Assembly (NCBI GenBank): GCA_963522175.1
Contig: CAUQXC010000027.1
Location: 1 to 5,318 of the forward strand
Reading direction: 5' to 3'
Source: CAKAHY01 sp963522175
GTDB lineage: Bacteria; Bacillota; Clostridia; Lachnospirales; Lachnospiraceae
DNA: 5,318 nt
Part shown: positions 1-5,265 of the stretch, in pieces
How positions within the stretch are numbered: position 1 is the stretch's first letter
Layout of the letters: every line of letters starts with the position of its first letter
Notes under the pieces: generated by a model
The model's database searches: none
The model's input: only the letters and a program-made list of their open reading frames with translations
What the model was told of the DNA's origin: nothing
Made by a program: the position numbers and the translations under genes

Positions 1-2
1 AT

Positions 3-686
3 GATATGAGTTTCAAAATGAATAAGAATACAATGACGGCTTTAGTTGGACAGTCCGGGGGAGGTAAATCCACAGTAGCAAATCTTTTAACAAGATTTTG
101 GGATGTGGATTCCGGTGAAATTTTGATTAGAGGAGTGAATATAAAGGATGTTTCACTATCTGAATTGATGTCGGAAATCAGTATGGTTTTCCAGAGAGTT
201 TATTTATTTCAAGATACGATTTTTAACAATATTGCCATGGGGAAAGAAAATGCAACGAAAGAAGAAGTTATAGAAGCAGCCAAGAAAGCAAGATGCTATG
301 ATTTTATTATGGCACTTCCTGATGGATTTGACACAATGATTGGAGAGGGAGGGGCAACTCTATCTGGTGGTGAAAAACAAAGAATTTCTATTGCTCGCTG
401 TATATTAAAAGATGCTCCTATTGTAATTCTTGACGAGGCAACAGCAAGTGTTGATGTGGATAATGAAAGCTATATACAGGAAGCAATCAGTGAATTAGTA
501 AAGAATAAAACATTATTAGTTATCGCTCATAGATTAAATACTATTAGAGATGCCGACAATATTATTGTAATCAAGGAAGGTAATATTGCAGAACAAGGAA
601 CCCATAATGAGCTAATTGCTTTAAATGGGATTTATAAAAATATGGTAGAGCTGCAAAATAAAAATAATGGCGTAAAAATACTGTAA
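3..686 (+). CDS. ABC exporter, C-terminal ATPase domain (partial, 5' end off window)
   Basis: This is the nucleotide-binding domain of an ABC transporter that hydrolyses ATP at the membrane to drive export. The frame is open to the left edge and the first ATG (position 6) falls inside the domain, so the gene starts upstream; the missing part probably encodes six membrane helices, as in half-size exporters. Counting from that ATG: Walker A GQSGGGKST at residues 15-23, Q-loop Gln63, exporter-type GEGG followed by signature LSGGE at 119-123, Walker B ending in Asp143 with catalytic Glu144, D-loop SVD at 148-150, and switch His175. All key residues are intact, so the ATPase should be functional. 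A MATE pump gene follows after 31 nt with no terminator between them, which suggests one efflux operon. The family call is firm; the substrate cannot be told. Such exporters often occur as heterodimer pairs, so a partner gene may lie upstream (inference). Confidence 0.93.
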   Translation, partial: DMSFKMNKNTMTALVGQSGGGKSTVANLLTRFWDVDSGEILIRGVNIKDVSLSELMSEISMVFQRVYLFQDTIFNNIAMGKENATKEEVIEAAKKARCYDFIMALPDGFDTMIGEGGATLSGGEKQRISIARCILKDAPIVILDEATASVDVDNESYIQEAISELVKNKTLLVIAHRLNTIRDADNIIVIKEGNIAEQGTHNELIALNGIYKNMVELQNKNNGVKIL

Positions 687-705
687 GAATATATTTATTA
701 TAAAT

Positions 706-710
706 GGAGG
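706..710 (+). promoter_or_regulatory. Ribosome binding site that fixes a TTG start
   Basis: GGAGG lies 7 nt upstream of the TTG at 718. The next in-frame ATG is deep inside the first membrane helix, so this site supports initiation at TTG. Confidence 0.8.
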
Positions 711-717
711 TAAGTAC

Positions 718-2064
718 TTGAAACAGGATATAAAAGAACAACTATTAACAAAAAGACCGATAGATTTACTCTTTCAGCTATCTATTCCGGCGGTTATCGG
801 AATGATAGTAATCGGTTTGTATCCGTTAATGGACGGAATATTTGCAGGGAAAATTATAGGACAGACAGCAATGACTGCCTGCGGCGTTGCAATGCCACTT
901 ACTTTTTTTAACAGCGGTGTTTCAACTTTACTTGGTGTAGGTTCTGCTTCTGTACTTTCAAGAGCAATCGGTAAAGGAGATCAAAAAACTGTAGATAAAA
1001 TTATGGGGAACTTAATCTTTTGGGTGATTTTGTTCTCTGCTATCATCACGGTCGGAGGAATCCTCCTCGCATCACATTTTTTAGATATGGTGGGTGCGAC
1101 AGGTGAAATCAAAGCCTATGGTATCAGATACCTTAGAGTGATTTTTATCGGTTCTCTATTTGTGAACTTTACACAGTCTGCCAACATGGTAATGCGTGGC
1201 GAAGGACTGATGAAAAAAGCCATGCTGATTATGGGATTTGGTGCTTTGCTTAATATCATACTTGATCCGATACTAATGATCGTTATGGGAGAATACGCCA
1301 TTGAAGGTGCTGCCCTTGCAACGATCACAGCCCAATTTGTTCAAGCTGCTGTAACACTACATTATTTCTTGAAAAAGAGTAATGTCGTTAAAATTCATAA
1401 GATACAATCTGATGCGAAAATTAAAAAAGAAATGTTTTCTGTCGGTTCATCCGCTATGATGATGCAGCTCCTATTTATGATACAACAAACAATGCTTTAT
1501 AAAATGTCATTTAAATATGGTGGAGATACGAACGGAATTCTAATGGCAGCATCACTTCGTATATATGCCTTTTCCTTTATTCCGCTTTGGGGAATGAGTC
1601 AAGGGCTGCAACCTGTTGTTGGTACAAACTTCGGAGCAAAACAGTTTGATAGAGTAAGACAAGGTATGAAGGTATTTTCTATTGGAGGACTTATCCTTGC
1701 AGCAATCTTTTGGCTTCCATCTTTACTGTTTTCAAGTCAGATTCTTTCCTTGTTCGGTGTAGAGGCAAGCATTATTGCACAAGGAGTAGGAAATTTCAGA
1801 TTGTTCTATTCCGTATTTATCTTGTACGGCGTGATGGTTATGACGATTACATTCTTCCAATCAATCGGAAATGGAAAGAAAGCCGGAATGATTGTTATGC
1901 TTAGGCAGTTATTCTTATTTGTTCCTGCAATGATCTTTTTGCCAATGGCATTTGGAATAAAAGCGGTATGGTTCACACAACCACTGGTAGATTTCATTAT
2001 GATTACTGTTGGAATACTTATGATGCTTAGTGAACTTAATAAAATGGGGAAAGACAAAGCATAA
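718..2064 (+). CDS. MATE-family multidrug/toxin efflux transporter
   Basis: This is a 448-residue integral membrane protein of the MATE family (MepA/NorM/DinF-like), expected to export cationic drugs or metabolites in exchange for Na+ or H+. Length and hydrophobic pattern fit the usual 12 helices in two homologous six-helix halves, with a hydrophilic linker around residues 218-240. Family-like features include the N-terminal stretch LFQLSIPAVIGM (residues 18-29), the helix-6 motif N-x3-DP (Asn179, Asp183, Pro184), and the second-half segment GLQPVVGTNFGAKQFDRV at 296-313, which corresponds to SRAIGKGD at 81-88 in the first half. The start is a TTG, chosen because GGAGG lies 7 nt upstream. The gene sits just behind an ABC exporter gene and the two probably share a transcript. 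No clear intrinsic terminator follows the stop codon. The family is secure; the substrate and coupling ion are not. Confidence 0.92.
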   Translation: MKQDIKEQLLTKRPIDLLFQLSIPAVIGMIVIGLYPLMDGIFAGKIIGQTAMTACGVAMPLTFFNSGVSTLLGVGSASVLSRAIGKGDQKTVDKIMGNLIFWVILFSAIITVGGILLASHFLDMVGATGEIKAYGIRYLRVIFIGSLFVNFTQSANMVMRGEGLMKKAMLIMGFGALLNIILDPILMIVMGEYAIEGAALATITAQFVQAAVTLHYFLKKSNVVKIHKIQSDAKIKKEMFSVGSSAMMMQLLFMIQQTMLYKMSFKYGGDTNGILMAASLRIYAFSFIPLWGMSQGLQPVVGTNFGAKQFDRVRQGMKVFSIGGLILAAIFWLPSLLFSSQILSLFGVEASIIAQGVGNFRLFYSVFILYGVMVMTITFFQSIGNGKKAGMIVMLRQLFLFVPAMIFLPMAFGIKAVWFTQPLVDFIMITVGILMMLSELNKMGKDKA

Positions 2065-2280
2065 AGATAAGGACATTTGATATAAAAGCGAAAATAATCA
2101 AAAGAGGCTGAGGGTATGGATGCTATTTATCAATAATGAATGGAGGGAAAGGGAGATGAACAAGTGTAAAAGTTTCCTTGTAGAATTGAAATGGAATAAA
2201 AATACTCCTTTTTTCTATAATCCTTGTAGTTGTCTGTGCTTACGCATACTCTCTTAAACAATTAAATACATTTCAAAAAA
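2065..2280 (+). other. Gene-poor interval after the MATE gene; likely junction or remnant DNA
   Basis: This stretch holds no normal-sized gene. A few in-frame codons at 2098-2133 (KEAEGMDAIYQ then stop) and a short ORF at 2156-2257 look like pieces of former genes. A perfect TATAAT stands at 2216-2221, but no convincing -35 lies 16-18 nt upstream of it, so a promoter for the following leader is only a possibility. I infer decayed or recombined sequence between the efflux cargo and the regulatory core of the element. Confidence 0.45.
2156..2257 (+). pseudogene. Short ORF, possible frameshifted N-terminus of a membrane protein
   Basis: An ATG at 2156 with a purine-rich Shine-Dalgarno region (AGGGAAAGGGAG, 2144-2155) opens a 33-codon frame that begins MNKCKSFLVELKWNKNTPF and then stops. 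A run of six T lies at 2209-2214. Removing one T would join this start to another frame that reads IILVVVCAYAYSLKQL, a convincing hydrophobic helix followed by a polar stretch. The pattern (polar start, then membrane segment) resembles the beginning of an ABC permease such as an FtsX- or ABC-2-type protein, cut off before the leader hairpins at 2281 onward. An alternative is a genuine 33-residue leader peptide for the regulatory region downstream. I cannot decide between the two; the good ribosome binding site supports translation in either case. Confidence 0.35.
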
Positions 2281-2295
2281 GAACGAATTTCGTTC
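2281..2295. repeat. Perfect 6-bp palindrome, possible operator or small hairpin
   Basis: GAACGA and TCGTTC flank a 3-nt spacer. Beyond one mismatch the arms continue as AAAA/TTTT (2276-2279 with 2297-2300). It lies 6 nt ahead of the leader terminator. It could bind a dimeric repressor or act as an RNA hairpin; nothing in the sequence decides this. Confidence 0.45.
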
Positions 2296-2301
2296 ATTTT
2301 A

Positions 2302-2344
2302 GAGGACTTCTTATGCCCGGATGCAGAAGTCCTCCATTTTTTTT
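2302..2344 (+). terminator. Intrinsic terminator in the leader of the sigma-like gene
   Basis: Arms GAGGACTTCT (2302-2311) and AGAAGTCCTC (2325-2334) form a perfect 10-bp stem around a 13-nt loop, followed by eight T at 2337-2344. This is a textbook Rho-independent terminator, placed about 40 nt ahead of the next ribosome binding site rather than directly after a gene. It can end transcripts from the efflux region and act as an attenuator for the sigma-like gene. The right arm has a second possible partner further downstream. Confidence 0.88.
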
Positions 2345-2385
2345 GCCTGAAAAACAGTCAGTCAAAAGAAATGGAGGACTTCAAA
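2325..2385 (+). promoter_or_regulatory. Alternative pairing that masks the sigma-gene ribosome binding site
   Basis: GAAGTCCTCCAT at 2326-2337 (the terminator's right arm plus three bases) is the exact reverse complement of ATGGAGGACTTC at 2371-2382, which contains the Shine-Dalgarno GGAGG (2373-2377). The left arm of the terminator shares GAGGACTTC with the Shine-Dalgarno region. The right arm can therefore pair either upstream (terminator formed, ribosome site free) or downstream over 12 bp (terminator broken, ribosome site hidden). The exact complementarity is seen directly; the switch is an inference. Confidence 0.6.
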
Positions 2386-2796
2386 ATGAAAAAAGAATTT
2401 TATCTATATGTAAACGGACAAAAGGTAAAAGTCAGTGAGGAGATATACAAAGTCTACTGGCGTGAAAGAGAACATGAAAAGTATTTAGAGCAGGTGGACA
2501 GAAAAAACCACTTGCTCTTTTTTTCATCATTAGATCATGACGGACATTTTGTAGACAACATCATAGATGAAAGTGTTGATGTAGAAAAGATTGTAGAAAC
2601 ACAAATGATGATTGAATCATTGCGATACGCTATATCAAAACTGAATGATGAAGAAAGGGACATCATAGAGCGTTTGTACTTCAATGATGAAACACTTCGA
2701 TCAGTAGCAAAATTAAAAAGTATTACACATCCGGCTTTAATGAAGAGAAGAAATAAAATTCTTGAAAAGCTGAAAAAATTTATCGAAGAACTTTAA
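2386..2796 (+). CDS. Sigma-70 region 4-like regulatory protein of the mobile element
   Basis: This encodes a 136-residue protein whose C-terminal half (about 79-130: LRYAISKLNDEERDIIERLYF, then a helix-turn-helix-like stretch ending MKRRNKILEKLKKF) resembles region 4 of sigma-70/ECF factors, the part that contacts -35 DNA. The N-terminal half begins KKEFYLYVNGQKVKVSEEIYKVYWREREHEKYL, a pattern I associate with the small sigma-like proteins of Tn916-type and clostridial conjugative elements. No sigma region 2 is present, so it may act as an activator or adaptor rather than a complete sigma factor. The usual glycine-containing turn of the helix-turn-helix is poorly kept (SVAKLKSITHPAL). Start 2386 is preferred over the in-frame ATG at 2371 because GGAGG at 2373-2377 is spaced 8 nt from it and no ribosome site precedes 2371. 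Expression appears to be controlled by two terminators and ribosome-site masking. Family call good; target genes unknown. Confidence 0.85.
   Translation: MKKEFYLYVNGQKVKVSEEIYKVYWREREHEKYLEQVDRKNHLLFFSSLDHDGHFVDNIIDESVDVEKIVETQMMIESLRYAISKLNDEERDIIERLYFNDETLRSVAKLKSITHPALMKRRNKILEKLKKFIEEL
2488..2524 (+). terminator. Intrinsic terminator inside the sigma-like coding sequence
   Basis: GAGCAGGTGG (2488-2497) pairs with CCACTTGCTC (2508-2517) as a 10-bp stem with one G-U pair, around a 10-nt A-rich loop, followed directly by seven T (2518-2524). The signal is as good as a normal end-of-gene terminator, yet it lies about 100 nt into an open gene and encodes residues LEQVDRKNHLLFF. Translating ribosomes would prevent the hairpin, so it should terminate mainly untranslated transcripts, linking transcription to translation of this gene. 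Confidence 0.75.
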
Positions 2797-2815
2797 AACT
2801 TCGGTAACCAAAGGG

Positions 2816-2865
2816 GTCAAATTTTCCTTATGTAAAGTGAAGGGGAGTTTGACTTCCTTTACTTT
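2816..2865 (+). terminator. Overlapping hairpins after the sigma-like gene (possible terminator/antiterminator pair)
   Basis: Bases 2816-2829 pair with 2840-2853 over 14 positions (three G-U), with a 10-nt loop. A competing stem pairs 2834-2845 with 2854-2865 over 12 positions (three G-U), with an 8-nt loop. The two share 2840-2845 and exclude each other. Only short T-rich runs follow (CTTTACTTTT), so termination strength is uncertain. The hairpin begins 20 nt after the stop codon, where a terminator would be expected. Confidence 0.55.
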
Positions 2866-2928
2866 TATAAGAGATATAGCCTATTTATGGCAAACAGGAA
2901 GATGTAAAGAAAATCCCTTTCAAATATT

Positions 2929-2948
2929 TGTTCTTTGACAACTGAATA
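2929..2948 (+). promoter_or_regulatory. boxA-like antitermination motif
   Basis: TGTTCTTTGACAACTGAATA closely resembles the boxA element of Firmicute rRNA leaders and spacers (about TGTTCTTTGAAAACT from memory, one difference in the first 15 bases). boxA in RNA is bound by NusB-S10 and helps RNA polymerase resist termination. No rRNA sequence follows; instead a structured noncoding stretch leads to the small ORF and recombinase. The sequence match is strong; function here is inferred. Confidence 0.55.
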
Positions 2949-2952
2949 GACC

Positions 2953-3222
2953 ATGACGGGACTTTTAATTACTTAGTGAGCGTAAGGAATTTACGCCATG
3001 ACTTTCCTGCTGAAGAAATTCGGTTTAAATGAATACTGTCAAAGACAAGGATAGAAGGAAACGAGCGATAAATAAATTTTCTTAAAGCAAAGAACGAGGA
3101 TAACTTTGCGAGCGATGACCTAAGTAATGATAATGATACTTCTTTAGTGAAAACCGGCTCATCTTAACAGGGGCGGTGGTGAGATTCCAATGTTGCTTAT
3201 CCTAAGCACCCGTTAATGTCAT
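2953..3222 (+). ncRNA. Candidate structured RNA or long leader, multi-helix
   Basis: This part of a roughly 460-nt gene-free interval contains many nested complementary segments. The ends close on each other: ATGA (2953-2956) with TCAT (3219-3222), and CGGG (2957-2960) with CCCG (3209-3212), separated by a 6-nt bulge. A perfect 9-bp long-range helix pairs 2968-2976 with 3120-3128. Inside it lie GCGTAA/TTACGC (2980-2985, 2991-2996), TTTCC/GGAAA (3003-3007, 3057-3061) enclosing a hairpin capped by a GAAA tetraloop (3010-3014, 3019-3023), and GCAAAG/CTTTGC (3087-3092, 3104-3109). On the 3' side are CTCATC/GGTGAG (3158-3163, 3178-3183) and TGCTTA/TAAGCA (3194-3199, 3203-3208), which abuts the closing helix. 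The octamer CGAGCGAT occurs twice (3062-3069, 3109-3116). It follows the boxA-like motif and ends before the next ribosome binding site. It may be a regulatory leader or a free-standing RNA; I do not recognise a known family. Confidence 0.5.
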
Positions 3223-3258
3223 AAAACTTTAGATAAAATTATATGAGGAGGATTTAGA

Positions 3259-3405
3259 ATGAATAATGAACTATTAAGATATAGCCTCCAATTATCTATG
3301 CTATCTATCTTGCTCTCTAAACATTTACTAAACGATATTGAATATAGAAAGATAAAGTTAAAACTGATGAAAAAGTACAACATTTCAACAGAATTATATT
3401 TATAA
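3259..3405 (+). CDS. Small SHOCT-like protein (48 aa)
   Basis: An ATG 7 nt after a perfect AGGAGG (3246-3251) opens a 48-codon gene. The product is MNNELLRYSLQLSMLSILLS followed by KHLLNDIEYRKIKLKLMKKY and a short tail. The order (helix, then a leucine pair with a turn, then E-Y-x3-K-x2-L-x4-KY) resembles the short C-terminal oligomerisation fold SHOCT, and comparable tiny proteins occur upstream of serine recombinases in clostridial mobile elements (family knowledge). There is no signal peptide or clear transmembrane segment. It lies between the structured RNA region and the recombinase gene, with its stop codon inside the recombinase promoter. A role in regulating or assisting the recombinase is plausible but unproven. 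The ribosome binding site makes real translation likely; the SHOCT assignment is tentative. Confidence 0.72.
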   Translation: MNNELLRYSLQLSMLSILLSKHLLNDIEYRKIKLKLMKKYNISTELYL

Positions 3406-3427
3406 TGTTTTGCGAGTGTGGTATAAT
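3399..3427 (+). promoter_or_regulatory. Extended -10 promoter for the recombinase gene
   Basis: A perfect TATAAT at 3422-3427 is preceded by the extended -10 TG (3419-3420). TTTATA at 3399-3404 is a four-of-six -35 match with 17-bp spacing and overlaps the stop codon of the small upstream gene. It would start transcription about 30 nt before the recombinase start, giving expression independent of the upstream leader. Confidence 0.7.
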
Positions 3428-3450
3428 AGAATTGCATAGAGAGATACAAA

Positions 3451-3457
3451 AAGGAGG
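3451..3457 (+). promoter_or_regulatory. Ribosome binding site that fixes a GTG start
   Basis: AAGGAGG stands 8 nt before the GTG at 3466. The nearby ATG at 3461 is followed after one codon by TGA in its frame, so GTG is the usable start. Confidence 0.85.
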
Positions 3458-3465
3458 CGGATGCA

Positions 3466-5265
3466 GTGAAGAAAGATGTAAAAGTTATTAAAGGTGATAC
3501 CACACTGAAAAGAACTGCATCAGGCTGTGTTGAACGCTCAATAAAGAGAGTGGCAGCGTATTGCAGAGTTAGTACGGATACTGAAGATCAGATTAACAGC
3601 TATAATTCTCAGGTAGAACATTACACAGAATTTATACAAAAAAATAAAGAGTGGACTCTTGCCGGAATATATGCTGACGAGGCGATAACAGGAACACAGG
3701 TTGATCGAAGAATTGACTTTCAAAGATTAATAAATGACTGTATGAACGGCGATATAGATATGATAATTACAAAGTCTATATCAAGATTTGCAAGAAATAC
3801 ATTAGACACCTTAAAGTATGTAAGAAAGTTGAAAGAGTTTAATGTTGCGGTCTTTTTTGAAGAGGAAAACATAAACACCTTAACAATGGACGGAGAGTTG
3901 CTTTTAACAATTTTAAGTTCAGTTGCGCAACAGGAAGTAGAGAACATTTCAGCCAATGTCAAAAAAGGTTTGAGAATGAAGATGGAAAGAGGAGAAATGG
4001 TCGGCTTTCAAGGGTGTTTAGGCTATGACTATGATCCGGAAACTAAAAGCATTTCTATCAATGAAAAAGAAGCTGAGATTGTAAGATATATTTTCAGAAG
4101 ATATATTGAAGGTGTTGGCGGTATGGTAATCTCCAGAGAACTTGAAGAACAAGGATATTTATCGCCAAGAGGAAATAAAAGATGGACGGAAACAACAGTT
4201 TTAGGAATCATAAAAAATGAGAAATATAAAGGGGATCTTATGATGGGAAAGACCTATACGGTTGATCCTATTTCAAAGAGAAGATTGGATAATTTCGGAG
4301 AACAGGATAAGTTTTATATAGAGAACCATCACGAGCCAATCATTTCGGAAGAAGATTTTGAAAAAGCTCAAGGTATTAGATTAAGAAGGTCAAAAAACAG
4401 AAATACCGTTGCTAATAATGGCGGTAAGAGAGAAAAGTATTCAAGAAAATATGCTTTTAGCAGCATGCTTGAATGTGGATTTTGCGGTCATAATCTTTCA
4501 AGAAGAAATTGGCATTCGAGTTCAGAATATACAAAAGTTATATGGCAGTGTGTCAATGCTACTAAAAACGGAAAGAAGTATTGTCCGCATAGTAAAGGGA
4601 TTGAAGAAGAAGCAATAGAAAAAGCATTTATGGAAAGTTATCGTCAGGTATGCCACAATAATGTGGAAATTACTAATGAATTCCTTAAAACTGTGGAAGA
4701 AGAATTGAAAGACAACAGTTTAGCTAAAGACCTGAAGAAGATAACAAATCAACTTGATAAGATACTAAAGAAAGAAAAGGATCTTGTTGAGTTAAGGCTG
4801 AATGAGTCAATCAGCATGGATATATATCAGGATAAGTATAATGAAATAGCTATTAGTAAAGAAAAATTACTTGCAGAAAAAAGGACTTTAGAAGTAACAC
4901 TCACTGATGAAAAAGCGTTGAAGAAAAGGCTCGAGGGGTTTAAAAAATTACTTGAGTCCAATAAATATCTTGAGGAATTTGATAGGGCAGTATTTGAAAG
5001 TATAGTAGATAAAATCATCATTGGGGGAACTAACGATGAAGGTGAAATTGATCCTGCAATGATTACTATCATATATAAGACTGGAAAAAAAGATTCTCAG
5101 GATGGAAGATTATTCAAGAGCAGAAGAAAAAATGCCAAGGAAGTTAATGAGGAAACTGACAACAAATTGTATCCTCGTTCAAGTGACGAGGTCAATAATT
5201 TGTGTTCCTATCCTATGAACAACACATGTGGAGACGGTGGTATTATTGTCAAGAAAATAGAATAA
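3466..5265 (+). CDS. Large serine recombinase (integrase/excisionase of the element)
   Basis: This 599-residue recombinase belongs to the large serine family (TndX/TnpX/phiC31-like), which integrates and excises elements through a covalent serine-DNA intermediate. The resolvase catalytic domain spans about residues 27-175: nucleophile Ser36 in YCRVST with Arg34, and SRFARN at 106-111 carrying the conserved active-site arginines. The recombinase domain follows (about 185-310, containing GYDYDPETKSISINEKEA and SPRGNKRWTETTVLGIIKNEKY). A zinc ribbon is marked by Cys337, Cys340, Cys362 and Cys373. A Lys/Glu/Leu-rich coiled coil runs about 405-505, the region that in this family controls synapsis direction. 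All catalytic and zinc residues are intact and the length is normal, so it is probably active. A basic tail after about residue 545 ends in a Cys/Asn/Gly-rich stretch; its DNA holds a large palindrome. Start GTG is set by AAGGAGG. No att site can be identified here. Confidence 0.96.
   Translation: MKKDVKVIKGDTTLKRTASGCVERSIKRVAAYCRVSTDTEDQINSYNSQVEHYTEFIQKNKEWTLAGIYADEAITGTQVDRRIDFQRLINDCMNGDIDMIITKSISRFARNTLDTLKYVRKLKEFNVAVFFEEENINTLTMDGELLLTILSSVAQQEVENISANVKKGLRMKMERGEMVGFQGCLGYDYDPETKSISINEKEAEIVRYIFRRYIEGVGGMVISRELEEQGYLSPRGNKRWTETTVLGIIKNEKYKGDLMMGKTYTVDPISKRRLDNFGEQDKFYIENHHEPIISEEDFEKAQGIRLRRSKNRNTVANNGGKREKYSRKYAFSSMLECGFCGHNLSRRNWHSSSEYTKVIWQCVNATKNGKKYCPHSKGIEEEAIEKAFMESYRQVCHNNVEITNEFLKTVEEELKDNSLAKDLKKITNQLDKILKKEKDLVELRLNESISMDIYQDKYNEIAISKEKLLAEKRTLEVTLTDEKALKKRLEGFKKLLESNKYLEEFDRAVFESIVDKIIIGGTNDEGEIDPAMITIIYKTGKKDSQDGRLFKSRRKNAKEVNEETDNKLYPRSSDEVNNLCSYPMNNTCGDGGIIVKKIE
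5162..5203. repeat. Nested palindrome near the 3' end of the recombinase gene
   Basis: ACAAATT (5162-5168) pairs with AATTTGT (5197-5203), and within it CCTCGT (5173-5178) pairs with ACGAGG (5186-5191), with a further T-G contact and a 5-nt loop. The two perfect stems are separated by 4- and 5-nt internal loops. There is no T-run behind it, so it is not an ordinary terminator. It could be a protein binding site, a recombination-related site or an RNA hairpin; coding constraint alone would not predict it. Confidence 0.5.

Noticed and set aside
2076..2102. TTTGAT/ATCAAA inverted repeat after the MATE gene as its terminator
   Set aside because: It has only six AT-rich pairs, a 15-nt loop and no T-run.
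2209..2215. Programmed -1 frameshift at U UUU UUC
   Set aside because: The -1 frame stops after one further codon; the hydrophobic reading frame needs a +1 shift, so a simple indel is more likely.
2216..2221. TATAAT as a firm promoter for the leader
   Set aside because: The only TTGAAA lies 24 nt upstream, too far, and no hexamer at 16-18 nt spacing resembles a -35.
2281..2295. LexA (SOS) operator
   Set aside because: The Gram-positive LexA box needs GAAC-N4-GTTC; here the GAAC and GTTC halves are 7 nt apart.
2371..2373. Alternative ATG start for the sigma-like gene
   Set aside because: It has no upstream ribosome site and overlaps the GGAGG that serves the ATG at 2386.
2935..2940. Perfect -35 hexamer TTGACA
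   Set aside because: No -10-like hexamer lies 15-19 nt downstream; the hexamer is better explained as part of the boxA-like motif.
2929..3222. Remnant of an rRNA operon spacer
   Set aside because: Only the boxA-like motif matches; the sequence after it shows no recognisable 23S or tRNA start.
3720..3962. Open frames on the minus strand opposite the recombinase and MATE genes
   Set aside because: They show no ribosome sites or family features and are explained by the codon pattern of the plus-strand genes.
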